The position numbers and the translations under genes are program-made. DNA of 64,000 bases, taken from Lucinisca nassula (lineage: Eukaryota; Mollusca; Bivalvia; Lucinida; Lucinidae). The stretch spans positions 215,370,204-215,434,203 of the forward strand of contig OY757010.1 in NCBI GenBank assembly GCA_963580285.1, given 5' to 3'. Below are positions 20,338 through 31,098 of the stretch, in pieces. The notes beneath the pieces are model-generated. The model was given only the letters and a program-made list of their open reading frames with translations, was not told the origin of the DNA and searched no databases. The stretch's first letter is position 1. Each line of letters begins with the position of its first letter.

Positions 20338-22648
20338 CATGGTTCATACAAATTTTTTCAGACAAAATTCCCTGACATTTCCCTGACTTTTCCATGACAT
20401 GAAAGCATTTTTCCCTGACATTTTGGTTTGGCACGATACAAACTTTTGTTATTTTAAAATGTGCACATTTAGTTGTTCAGTCTTTAATGAAAAATAGAAT
20501 GTTGGCCTCCACCACCCCTACAGCCAACCCTTACCTCCTTTTTTGACAAACATTTACATTGTTTAATATTTTGTTTGTTTATTCCAAATCAACTGGATAT
20601 GGAGCTGGTGATTATACAATACACATTGGTAGGCAAAATGACATGAATTATCATGCATTAAAAAGTAATCAAATACACTGTTTCAAACAAACGTTTTTAT
20701 GTTATGACCAATAGACAATAAAGCAATTACTTTTGGAAACCTGAACATATTAGCCAAATCGAACTGTTTTTCTGAACATAGCTTTACTAAATTACATTAA
20801 AATGGAATTGTCATTCTGATTACCAATTAAAAAGAGTAACATCTAAAGGATACATACCATGCAAAACACCTTGGTAGCAAAAGCATGTCATTAAGGTATT
20901 GTACAGTAGATAATATTATGTTCGATTTTATATATCGCACATAAAATAAGCCCTGCATAATTAAGTGACAGTATTGCATACTATTATATACAAGCAAGCT
21001 GATCAGCCCCATATCCAGCACAACAGCATAAAAACCACTAAATGTTCACAAAATGTTAACAAAGTTGTACAGGTTAAACAACTAGCTATAATACACATGG
21101 TTAGATTGAACGTTGAATTAACTAGAACTATAACGAAGGCAATGAAGCTATAGGATAAGGATTCTATATAAAACAGCTATTAAGCACTGAAATATTTCAT
21201 ATTTACAAGCACAGGTTGCCATTCAACAAGACAGCAATACAAAGGATTTAGGAAGTGTTCAGTTTTTCTTGCAGTGATGATATCTTGGCACAGTAAGATC
21301 CTTTTTCATATCTGTTGCCTTTGCCCGGAAAGCATTTGACTTGGAAAGTAACAGGGATTTTCCTACACTTCAAAATCAGGGTTCAGGGGCCGTTGGGTTT
21401 GGGAAAAACAGCTCACTAATATGTAAAGTTGGGAATTTATATCAGTTGTAACTTTGTCAATTTTGGTTCAATTTTCATGAAATTTTCTTCAAAATGTAGC
21501 ACAAAATCAGAAATTGGGAAATTTATTGTAAAATTTGGGAAACCTTGTCTCCAAATTGGGATAAATATGGGCCGATTACCGGCCCCAAATTTGCACTAGG
21601 AAAATCCCCGAGTAATTCAATTTTCCTTTTCTTTTCAGCCTCCAGAGCAATGTCATCTGCATCTTTTTGCATAGTTACTATACATGACAACTTATACAGG
21701 TGGGGCAAGGCCCCGGCGCACCCAGGGAGACCCCCAAGTTGGTGTCAATGAATTCATCTCTTTGCAAGGAAAAATATCAATATATGGTTAAGAAGTGGGG
21801 ATCTGTAAGGTTTCCAAGATATTGGGCCTTTTATGAAATGGAGCGGTTTGGGCATGACACTGGCGCATCCCATGGGACCACCAGGTTGGTGCCACTGAAT
21901 GCATTTTATCAAAAGGAACAAGAATGTATATGGTTTAGAGGTGGGGATCTGAATGTTTTCTGAGATATATTGCCTTTTGTGAAGTGGAGGGGTTGAGCAA
22001 GGCCGCAGCTCACCCCGGGAGACCCCCCAAGTTGGTGTCATTGAATGTGTTTCTTCATAAGGAACAAGAGTATATATGGTTTAGGGGTTGGGATCTGTAA
22101 GGTTTCTGAGATATTGGGCCTTTTATGAAATGGAGGGGGTGGGGCATGACCCCGGCGGATTCGGGAGGACCCCCAGGTTGGTGTTACTGAATGCATCTTA
22201 TCAAAAGCAACAAGAATATTGATATGGTTTAGGGATGGGGATCTGAATGGTTTCTGAGTTATATTGCCTTTTATGAAGTGGCGGTGGGGATCGAATTATT
22301 AGATATAACCATCACCAGATTTGCTCAGGAGGTAAGGGGTGCAAATCCCTTTCAGTTTCTTCTATATGGAATTTGAAAAATATGTAGAAAATAGATATAT
22401 GCATACAATTTAGTTATGCTTAAATTGCTGTAAGTGTGATTATAGCTTTCATGAAAAAGGAAATATTTGAAGAAACTGCCTTAACCTTTACAAATTGGTG
22501 CCTGCCCAGATAAGAAAATTCCCTGACATTTCCCTGACATTTTCCAAATTTCAAAATTTCCCTGACATTTTGTAAAATTCCCTGACAATTCCCTGACCTT
22601 GAAAAAAAAAAATTTTCCCTGACTTTTCCCTGACGCGTATGAACCCTG
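20338..22648. mobile_element. hAT-like non-autonomous element Z
   Basis: Terminal CATGGTTCATAC and, at the right, GTATGAACCCTG (reverse of CAGGGTTCATAC). The 8 bases outside match at 6 of 8, sharing ATAATT (20332-20337 and 22651-22656). Subterminal zones at 20363-20420 and 22515-22635 are crowded with TTCCCTGACATTT words in inverted orientation. CAGGG ends, 8-bp duplication and subterminal repeats point to hAT. It encloses a tandem array; no transposase domain was recognised. A minus-strand frame at 21523-21708 (QKDADDIALEAEKKRK) looks exon-like but is unassigned. Confidence 0.6.
21702..22300 (+). repeat. Dimeric tandem array T11 inside element Z
   Basis: Four units of about 146 bases start near 21702, 21848, 21992 and 22139, anchored on AGTTGGTG or GGTTGGTG. 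Units 1 and 3 share CAAGTTGGTGTCA and GATCTGTAAGGTTTC; units 2 and 4 share CAGGTTGGTG and GATCTGAATG. The true repeat is a dimer of about 292 bases. Confidence 0.75.
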
Positions 22649-24917
22649 ATATAATTGCCACCCTGTGGTGCGTGTCGATAAGGTGTAAAAATATGGTCAA
22701 GTTATATCTGTAATTTGCGTTTATTCCCCAATCATAAAATTTAATCCGCAATCAATGTGAAAATTATTTAATTGCTCCTAAGACGAGTTGCTACGACTAT
22801 TCTACTATCTCGTGAATGGTTGTTTTGGCGCCAAACAGCAGACGCTTGGCGAGAAAAGTTGAACACTTTAATTTGTGTTAACATATCTGTATGCTGTTGT
22901 TGGTTATTGACACGGAGCTTACTGAAAGCAGTTTTCCACAACCGTTTTGCTATCGAAAGTTTTCAAACAATTTTTTATGAAAGAGATACGCCCCATAAAG
23001 ATATAAAAGCAATAGACACATGTGGGGTTGATGACGTTATTACCGATTGCATGCACGAAAAAACTGTAGCGGTGGTTTGTGGGCGGCGGTTTGGATGCCG
23101 AAAAACTTTGATGTTCGCATTGAACTTGCTTGTTTATTTCGTTTAAAATCAGTTTTAGGAATAATACTCACAAAATCGGGCTTGCTGGTAATGGAGATTG
23201 TTATATTACTCATGTAGAAAAATTGAGTGGACAATTAAACGTTATTTATGTCGGGAATCGTAAAAGGATAGAGCATAACATGAGATGCATCGTATTTTCA
23301 GCTGACAAAAGTAAAAATAAAATGGTCCAAAAATAATTCGGGCGGATTACCCCCACCCTGAACTTGGGCCTGTAATTTGAGGGAAAAAAACTGCGGGTAA
23401 TACACGCCGGAATACGGTAAGTCTATGTAACACCAAAGGGTCTCGGGCGGGGGCATTTTTGGCCCCAGCACTATTATTTGAACAATCTTGATAGTCTCAG
23501 GTCTACTAGATGAAATTTCACGCTTAATATCAAAGACCTAGGCCTTGTGGTTTCAGAGAAGAAGGTTTCAAAGATTTTAACTATATATGCCAATGTAAAA
23601 CGAAAGGGCCCCGGGCGGGGGCTAGCCCGGGGGCTACAATCTTGGTAGGGGTCTACTAGATGAAGCTCCATACCAAATAGCAAAGACCTGGGCCTTGCTG
23701 TTTCAGAGAAGAAGATTTTCAAAGATAATCTCTATATAAGTCTATGTAAAACCAAATGGCCCTGTGGTTTCAGAGAAGATTTTTTCCCTATATATGCCTA
23801 TGTAAAACCAAAGGGCCCCGGGGTGGGGGCTTTTTTGGCCCCAGCACTATAATTTGAACAATCTTGGTAGGGGACCACTAGATGAAATTTCACGCCAAAT
23901 ATCAAAGACCTAGGCCTTGTGGTTTCAGAGAAGAATATTTTTAAAGATTTTCCCAATATAAGTCTATGTAAAACCAAAGGGCCCCATGGCAGGGGCATTT
24001 TTGGTCTCTGGGCTTATAATTTGAACATTCTTGGTAGAGGTCCACTAGCTGAAGCTGCATAACAGATGTCAAAGATCTAAGTGACTAAAGCCTTGTGGTT
24101 TCAGAGAAGGAGATTTTTAAAAGATACTCGCTATATTAGTCTATGTATAACTAAAGGGCCCTGGAGCGGGGGCATTTTTGACCCCAGGGCTATAATTTAA
24201 ACAATCTTGGTAGAGGTCCACTAGCTGAAGCTTCATACCAAATATCAAAGATCTAAGCCTTGTGGTTTCAGAGAAGACGATTTTTAAAGATTTTCCCTAT
24301 ACAAGTCTATGTAAAACCAAAGGGCCACATGGCGGGGGCATTTTTGGTCTCAGGGCTATAATTTGAACAATCTTGGTAGAGGTCCACTAGCTGAAGCTTC
24401 ATAACAAATATCAAAGACCTAAGCCTTGTGGTTCCAGAAAAAAAGATTTTTAAAAATTTTCCTATATAAGTCTATGTAAAACCAAAGGGCCCTGCAGTGG
24501 GGGCATTTTTAACCCCAGGGCTATAATTTGAATAATCTTGGTAGAGGTCCACAAGATGAAGCTTCATACAAAATATCAAAGACATGGGCCTTGTAGTTTA
24601 AGAGAAGAAGATTTTAAAAGATTTTCCCTATATTAGACTATGTCAAACTAAAGGGCCCCGGAGCGGGGCATTTTTGGCCCCAGGGCTACAATTTGAACAA
24701 TCTTGGTAGAGGTCCACTTGCTGAAGCTTCATAACAAATATCAAAGACCTAAGCCTTGTGGTTTCAGAGAAGAAGATTTTTAAAGGTTTTCCCTATATAA
24801 GTCTATGTAAAACCAAAGGGCCACATGACGGGGCATTTTTGGTCTCAGAACTATAATTTGAACAATCTTGGTAGAGGTCCACTAGCTGAAGCTTCATAAC
24901 AAATATCAAAGACCTAA

Positions 24918-26683
24918 CCCTTACGAAAATTGATTGGAATTTTCCAGAAATTTCCAGAATTTTCTGGCACAAATGATTTGTCTGTTTTTGGAATTAGAGA
25001 CTGGAAATTTCTGTCACTATTTGGAATGTTAAATGGAACGGCATTATTTGTCGGTATTTGGCACTCAATTCCAAAAGATGACAATAAATTCCAAACCAAA
25101 AATGACAGAAAATTCCAAATAATGTCAGAAAATCTGCATTGGAATTTTCTGACATTATTTGGAAATGTCAAGACAATGACAAATATTTCCATTTCTTGAA
25201 TGACAGAAAATCAAAAAAAAAAAAATCCATTCCTAGAATGACAAAAACTGACAAATAATGCCACTCTGAAAATGCCATAAAATGACAAATAATTCCATTA
25301 GTAGTGTTAAGGCAGTTTCAACAGTATTTCAGTCATATATGTACATGACATTTGGAAAGGTGTTTAGGAAGGGCTTTGCTAAAGCTCAATATTTTAAATT
25401 TTTGGAGAAAAAAACAATGATCAGGAAATCTGCATGCAGGCAAATTAGCTATCAGCACACTTAGCATGGCCATGTTTTAATTTTGGGGTGTAGGTTTCTG
25501 ACCGTAGAAGAGGTCCCACTTTGCCTCAGGATACTCACACATCCAGTTAGTGATATAGACCCGGATAGTCTCACCCCGAGTGTTTTTCTGCGCGTTTTTC
25601 TATTTTCGGATTGTTGCATGCTCGTATGCTTACAAGATTAGCCGACAACTGAATACCTTCAGTCTAGCGCAGAATATTCACTTATTTTGTGGCAGCAAAA
25701 TTTTGTGTTTCTTTTGTGTACATGTATTTGTGCTGTGTTTCCGCACATTAGTTTATCTGTATATTAAGAAGATATATACTTCTTTCATATTGAGTGAACG
25801 TTTATTACGCTGTATAAACACCAATATCACACGCTGGCTCGATCTGTGCTGAACTGACTTTAGAAAAAGATACTGATTTGGATATAAATTTTATCTTTAT
25901 ACTGTTCACCAAGACCTAGGCTATCAATCCAAATACTGATGAATTTTACAGTAAAAGAAAGTGTATGGTGTATAACTTTTAATTTTGAGATATTGAAAGC
26001 AAATAGAATATATATGAATATAATAGTATCCCACCCAAATGTCCCATTTATACAAGAACAAAAAAATTCACATGCAACTGAAGGATGTTATAATATTGGA
26101 GAACTTACTTGAAGCTGCAACACTATCACATTTATATTTAAATAAGAAAATTCCATTTAAAACTGTGACTAAAAAGCATTTAAAACTTGTATGCATGTTT
26201 TTGCCTTTCAAACAAAGGCTGCTGTTTTGAAATTCAGCCAATGAGAGCAAACTGGGTCATATAAATGTAGTAGTCATCCTTGTACACAAGAGTTTGATGT
26301 TAAAGTTAGTGGGAACCTGTCAGAGATGAAGATTGATGGTTCCAAAAAATGACAGAAAATTCCACTCAGTGATGACAGGGTTTATAGTAGTGTCTGTTTG
26401 TTGTGTAAGTTCCAGAAAATGACATTTGATGATAGATGTTTACCATTGTCATTATTAGGAATTATTTGTCACTTCATGATTCCAAAAGATTCCATAAAAT
26501 GACAGAACTTGGAGTTTGTCATTTTATGGAAATATTTGTCAATGACAGAAAATTCCAGTGGCTACATGAATGACAATTTATTCCAAATAGTTCCAAATCG
26601 ATTTATGGAATATTTTGTCAATTTCTAGAATATTCCGGAAAATGACAAATCTTGGAGATATTCGGAATTTATTTTCGTAAGGG
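24918..26683. mobile_element. TIR element Y with subterminal ATTCCA/TGACA words
   Basis: Ends CCCTTACGAAAATT and AATTTATTTTCGTAAGGG are inverted repeats; the flank is AA on both sides (24916-24917 and 26684-26685). About 400 bases inside each end are filled with short words such as GACAGAAAATTCCA, TGACAAATAATTCC and their complements. It interrupts an H1 core unit. The superfamily is not assigned. Confidence 0.7.
25477..25587 (-). CDS. Exon-like terminal coding segment inside element Y
   Basis: On the minus strand after CGCGCAG, 36 codons run to a TAA stop: KNTRGETIRVYITNWMCEYP, EAKWDLFYGQKPTPQN. The composition is protein-like rather than repeat-like and the stop is clean. It may be a last exon of a transposon gene or of a captured host gene. 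The acceptor has a weak pyrimidine tract and no partner exon was found, so it could be chance. Confidence 0.3.
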   Translation of the reverse strand, partial: KNTRGETIRVYITNWMCEYPEAKWDLFYGQKPTPQN

Positions 26684-27612
26684 AAGCCTTGTGGTTTCAG
26701 AGAAGAAGATTTTTAAAAATTGTCCCTATATAAGTCTGTGTAAAACCAAAGGGCTTCGGGGGCGGGGGCATTTTTGGTCTCAGGGCAATAATTTGAACAA
26801 TCTTGGTAGGGGTCCACTAGATGAAGCTTCAGACCAAATAGCAAAGACCTGGGCCTTGCAGTTTCAGAGAAGAAGATTTTTAAAGATTTTCCCTATATAG
26901 CCCATGTGAAATAAAAGGGCCCCGGGACAGGGAAAGTTTTGGCCCCAGCATTTTTGGTCTCAGGGCTATAATTTGAACAATCTTGGTAGAGGTCAACTAG
27001 CTGAAGCTTCATAACAAATAACAAAGACCTAAGCCTTGTGGTTTCAGAGAAGAAGATTTTTAAAGATTTTCCCCATATAAGCCCATGTAAAACCAAAGGG
27101 CCCAGGGGCGGGGATGTTTGGCCCCAGCATTATTATTTGAACAATCTTGGTAGGGGTCAACTAGATGAAGCTTAATACCAAATATCAAAGACCTGGGCCT
27201 TGCAGTTTCAGAGAAGAAGATTTTTAAAGAGTTTCCCTATACAAGCCCATGTTAAACCAAAGGGCCCCGGTGCGGGGGCATTTTTGGCCCCAGCACTATA
27301 ATTTGAACAATCTTGGTAGGATTCCACTAGATGAAGCTTCATACCAAATTACAAAGTGATGGGCCTTGCGGTTTCAGAGAAGAAGATTTTTTAAGTTTTC
27401 GGCGAAAAAAAAAATCTATTTTTGGCTCCTGTTGAACCATTTGAACAACTTTGAATGGGGACCACCTAAGGATCATTCCTGTGAAGTTTGGTCAAAATCT
27501 GATCAGTGGTTTAGCAGATGTTGTTTGAAGAAATCGTTTACGCACACACGGACCCACAAGGACAAAAAGTGATCCCAAAAGCTCACCTCGTCACTACGTG
27601 ACAGGTGAGCTA

Positions 27613-28034
27613 AAATTGTCATTTTTCTATATAAACTCTACATTTTTGTTTGGATATAACACGGGTGTTTAACTAATACGGTTTCTGCTTTGGATCCCAT
27701 TAATAGTGTTATAAAAAGGTTGTTGTGTAACTGTTTTGGTGAAATGAAAGAAAGCACTATGTCACATGGGTGTGTTACCATAATGATATGCTGACTGAGT
27801 GCATTATGCTAACCGACATGAGTTTTTTTCCAAGCACACATGCCTGGTGATGCATTTTGTTATACACAACTTTTAAACACTATAATATTTACTACCTTTT
27901 ACATTTTTGTCTGTACTGCTTTTCAATTCCACCAGGTCTGAAGAAGATCATGAAAATATCAGTCAACAAAACAGAACATCTTTCGACAAGTCAATATTAT
28001 ACCTATTACATAGCAATTAAACTTTATTTATAAG
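27613..28034. other. Region with a decayed Q MITE end, otherwise featureless
   Basis: CACTATGTCACATGGGTG and TGTTACCATAATGATA near 27755-27785 match the right part of Q copies at 12290 and 14560. Nothing else recognised. Confidence 0.4.
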
Positions 28035-28257
28035 TCGTGGGAACAAATTGCACAGGACAGAGCAAAGTGGCGAGGTCTCATCAAATGAATATGAGGCAAA
28101 AATATTCAGAGAAGCTGAGCAGAAACGCTCACAGTGCAAAGCCAGAGCAAAGGCATTACAAACAGAGCTATCTTCCTCAAGCCTATGTTGCTCTATTTGC
28201 AACAGAAAGTTCTGAGCTAGAATTGGTCCCATCAGCCATCTTTGAACACACAAATAG
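28035..28257 (+). pseudogene. C-terminal relic of another non-LTR retrotransposon
   Basis: Translation begins SWEQIAQDRAKWRGLIK. A frame change leads to NEYEAKIFREAEQKRSQCKA and then a zinc-finger-like LCCSICNRKF, ARIGPISHL, THK. Cys-x2-Cys followed by His and RIG.ISHL is the usual C-terminal end of several LINE proteins. Two in-frame stops (before ARIG and before THK) and the frameshift show it is dead. Upstream RT sequence is absent. Confidence 0.65.
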
Positions 28258-28447
28258 TAACATTTCTCAAATGTGATTAAGATTGGTCGTTGTCAGTGAT
28301 GACAGACGAACCATTAAACTTTATTTCTCTAAACAGGTAATCATGTCATAACTCAAGATAAGGTAGTTCTACAAGATAGAATGTAATAGGCTCTATTAAC
28401 ATTTTATTGACAATATTACACCAGGCTGTCAATGATATATATATATA

Positions 28448-30023
28448 CTACTCAAAGTTTGATAGGGATCACTTTTTTAATGCAAAATAATTTTTGGATG
28501 AATTAATCAGCTGAATCCAAATTTGATACATAATGATAGAAAACGTATCCTTCATAAAACCTAGTGATTAATTTTGACAACTGGTACTGCATTCAAGCGT
28601 GACAACAGCAAACGTCTTGGCACCCCCAAAATTTGCCGTAACACGAAGGGATTTGGACAACTAATTTTTCACAAATTTCCAAATTTGTTTAGACAAACGT
28701 GCTTAATAATGTGTATGGCATACAAGGGCATCAATTACAGTACGACATCGCTTGCGCATGCTAGTAATCCGAGTCTGTATCCGGTTTTGTGAAATCAGCT
28801 TTCATTCAGCAACCAATGCATCTTTGAGCTCCTGTAAAGTCCTCGGATGCACAGGTCGGGCTGAAACAGCACTCTGTAGCATGTCCCGCGCATGCTCAAT
28901 CGGATTTAAGTGCGGTGACCGAGCAGGCCAGTCAATACGAACGATTGTCTCACGTTCCAGGTAGGAATCAGTGATGTTGGCAGGGTTGGGACGGGCATTA
29001 TCATCCATCAGAATAAAGTCCGGGCCGATAGCATCTGCATATGGTCTCACAAACTCATCAAGAATCTCATTACAGTACCTCACTGCCATTAACGTTCCGT
29101 TTTCAACGACGTACAAGTCAGGTTTACCGTTCATGCTTATCCCAGCCCAAACCATGACTGACCCCTTTCCATAGCGATCATGCTCTGCCACATTCAAGTC
29201 ATCGAATCGCTGTTTAGACATTCCCCACACTAATTGACGTTTATAAGTGAAGTCTAGACAGAATCTTGGCCCCTCAGTAAACAGTACTGGCGTCAAGTCA
29301 CGAACCGTCCACCTGACGTGAGTTCTGACAAAGTCTAACCGGTCTAGCACGTGCTGTCTCGTCAACGGGACACGTACAGCAGGCCTCATGGCATTAAGTC
29401 CGAACTCGTGGAGTCCGTTTCTGACAGTTTGTGTAGAAATTCATACTCCAGTTCCGTTCATAAGCTCGTTATGCAAACGCGTAGCGTTCAGGAATCGTTG
29501 ACGTCGAGACTGAATCAACAAGAAACGGCCCTGACGTTGAGTTGTAGCCCTTTCTCGACCCCGCCGCGGCTGTGTGAAGGATTTCCGTGGGTAAGATGCC
29601 GACTCCACATTCGTGAAACCACGCTCTGAGACACATTCAGAATCCCAGCAACACGACGTTGAGAGACGCAAGATTCCAACATTCCGACGCAACGATTCAT
29701 TTCTTCGGGGCTCAGCCGGTTTCTTAATTGTCCCCCTAGGCATTTTAGTGTTTCACAAATCAAATGAAGTCCTTTTTACGCTTGGTAAAGGAACACTGAC
29801 AAGTTTGACTGGTCTGTTGGAAAGCAGTGCTACGCAAGATTTTGGGGGTGCATGAATTCATTTGCGAATTGTGAGAAGTGTACACTTTTATGAGTACTGA
29901 ACTGCACACGAGTTTCTGCTTAAGATATTTATCAATATACCGAGTTCAAATTCTGTCAAGAACTTATAAATTTTCTGTGCAAAATTTGGTACTTAAAAGT
30001 GATCCCTATCAAACTTTGAGTAG
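28448..30023 (-). mobile_element. Tc1-like DNA transposon, inactive
   Basis: Inverted ends CTACTCAAAGTTTGATAGG (about 29 identical bases) at 28448 and ending 30023, TA on both sides (28446-28447 and 30024-30025). Length 1576 bases, usual for Tc1 elements. It carries one transposase gene on the minus strand. The TIRs are perfectly conserved although the gene is broken, so it could still be mobilised in trans. Confidence 0.9.
28710..29743 (-). pseudogene. Tc1-like transposase, frameshifted and with altered catalytic site
   Basis: DD34E-type transposase that would cut and rejoin the TIRs. The N-terminus starts MPRGTIKK near 29743. A frame change leads to the helix-turn-helix (ESCVSQRRVAGILNVSQSVV, 29515-29763 frame), another returns to the first frame, and the catalytic core is in 28802-29389. 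Seen there: VLFTEGPRFCLD where the family has a DE pair, so the first catalytic Asp is not in its usual place; ILMDDNARPNPA with the second Asp; WPARSPHLNPIEH with the Glu. A TGA replaces a Trp codon at about 28800, after LKDALVAE, and C-terminal homologous sequence continues (QNRIQTRITSMRKRC) to about 28710. Confidence 0.85.
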
Positions 30024-30029
30024 TATATA

Positions 30030-30290
30030 TAAAGTAAACGCCACTCTTAAACCCCACTTTTATACTGTAAAACTGGGGTTTGCAGGAGTTTACATTATTT
30101 TTCTTATTTCTGCTCAAAAACATAGATTGTGGATACTCGTTAGAACCACCTGGTTGAGGCGGTTCTAACAAGTATCCACAATCTATGTTTAGAGCAGAAA
30201 TAAGAAAAATATCAAAATTTTTAATCTGAACATTTTCATTTTTCGGTGGTAAAATTTACAATATGTTTGTATAGGCGTGTTTTCGTAATG
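30030..30290. mobile_element. Q MITE, left end replaced by the Tc1 junction
   Basis: AAAACTGGGGTTTGCAGG, a palindrome with arms ATAGATTGTGGATACTCG and its complement, TTCATTTTTCGGTGG and the right end TATAGGCGTGTTTTCGTA. The expected left TIR is missing next to the Tc1 element. Confidence 0.75.
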
Positions 30291-30334
30291 TGTATAGGAG
30301 TACAGATAAGCCAAGGAGGAGGGACAAGGATAAT

Positions 30335-30425
30335 TTTGGGACATTGTTTTTTTTCTTATTTCTTCATTTGAACATATGATGTGGTAGACAATTCTAACAA
30401 GTATGAACATCATATTTTCTAACAT
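30335..30425. mobile_element. Short Q-like palindrome
   Basis: GAACATATGATGTGGTAG and AAGTATGAACATCATATTTT around CAATTCTAAC, preceded by TTCTTATTTCTTC. Much reduced Q-type hairpin. Confidence 0.45.
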
Positions 30426-30612
30426 TATCCCTTGTTACTCTTCACCTGAGGCTATACACTTATGATACAATGTTCTGTCCTTTGGTTTAAAGCTGGTGTA
30501 GCGTAAAAATCCAAAAAGTTCGGACACCTTGAAAACTTCCTGCAGTTCTCCCACAACATTAACAAATTTGTTTTACGATCCTGCAAAGAGTCCAAAAGGT
30601 ACAGACAGAATT

Positions 30613-30676
30613 GCAAACACTGTAGACCATGATCAGACTGCTCCTGAAGGTCCTGATCTGGGTCTGCACTGTTTGA
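30613..30676. mobile_element. P70 palindromic MITE, copy 7
   Basis: GCAAACACTGTAGACCATG to GGTCTGCACTGTTTG with centre CTGCTCCTGAAGGTCC. Confidence 0.8.
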
Positions 30677-30746
30677 TTAATGTACATGTATAATAAGTAT
30701 TGTTGCAAGGAGGGTAGATTATTTGACTTTTCATCAGGGCACTGAC

Positions 30747-30861
30747 CTTCTAAGGTAAACAATATCATCTGGATCACAGGTGAGTTTGTGTGCATGTTTC
30801 TGACTGTCAATCACCCTAGCACTGTCTCTTGGTCTCTTTGGTAACTTTTCTAGGGGGCAAT
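30747..30861 (-). CDS. Coding exon of the unrecognised host gene (first exon found)
   Basis: A 115-base exon on the minus strand, acceptor CTCTTTTTCAG (good pyrimidine tract), donor GTCAGT. After two bases completing an upstream codon it reads [38 protein letters not shown] and ends with two bases of an arginine codon, exactly the phase needed by the exon at 13207-13330. The open frame could extend upstream past the acceptor, but the pyrimidine tract favours the splice site. No family recognised. An upstream exon must exist because the exon begins inside a codon. Confidence 0.65.
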
Positions 30862-30999
30862 CTGAAAAAGAGGGAGTCAGACGGATGTAGATAGGGATTT
30901 CATTTGTTTGGAGTTTACCATATTTTCTCTTTTCTCCTATTACTGCTACTCGCTCACATCTGAGCATTACGAGCAGGATTTCCCGGGTGGTAACCAGTA

Positions 31000-31098
31000 C
31001 TTTTTTATTATTTTATTTTTAAAGCAATGTGGATGAAGTGCCTTGCTCAAGGGCACAACACTTTGGTCAGCGTGAGGCTTCAATATCTTCAATCCCCT
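31000..31098. other. Possible SINE core fragment
   Basis: AGTGCCTTGCTCAAGGGCAC at 31038 resembles a core word shared by several animal SINEs. Flanks show no tRNA head or tail, so the call is tentative. Confidence 0.3.

Larger units (their letters stand above)
19877..23417. mobile_element. Large TIR element X, TA-flanked, class unassigned
   Basis: Ends CTGTATTCGGGTGTGTATTA and, reversed, CCGTATTCCGGCGTGTATTA, followed on both sides by CCCGCA. TA occurs on both flanks (19875-19876 and 23418-23419) inside an H1 core unit. It spans 3.54 kb but much of this is a nested hAT-like element. A 124-codon open frame at 22772-23146 was not recognised. The terminal 130 bases at both ends share TACCCGC and ACCC-rich subterminal words. 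Confidence 0.7.
19271..27612 (+). mobile_element. Helitron-like family H1, copy E, split by two transposons
   Basis: 5' end ACAAGAGAGCCATGATGGC at 19272, 3' hairpin ending GGTGAGCTA at 27612. Own sequence is 19272-19876, 23418-24917 and 26684-27612, about 3 kb; core units continue in register across both gaps. Simple joining of the flanks restores TATATAAGTCTATG and GACCTAAGCCTTGTGG, words seen in uninterrupted units. Confidence 0.8.

Noticed and set aside
22772..23146. 124-codon frame in element X as a transposase
   Set aside because: No catalytic pattern, helix-turn-helix or zinc finger was seen; composition looks random.
28037..28276. Overlapping frames on both strands near 28.1 kb as a host gene
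   Set aside because: The plus strand in a mixed frame shows a LINE C-terminal zinc-finger end with two stops; it is a relic.
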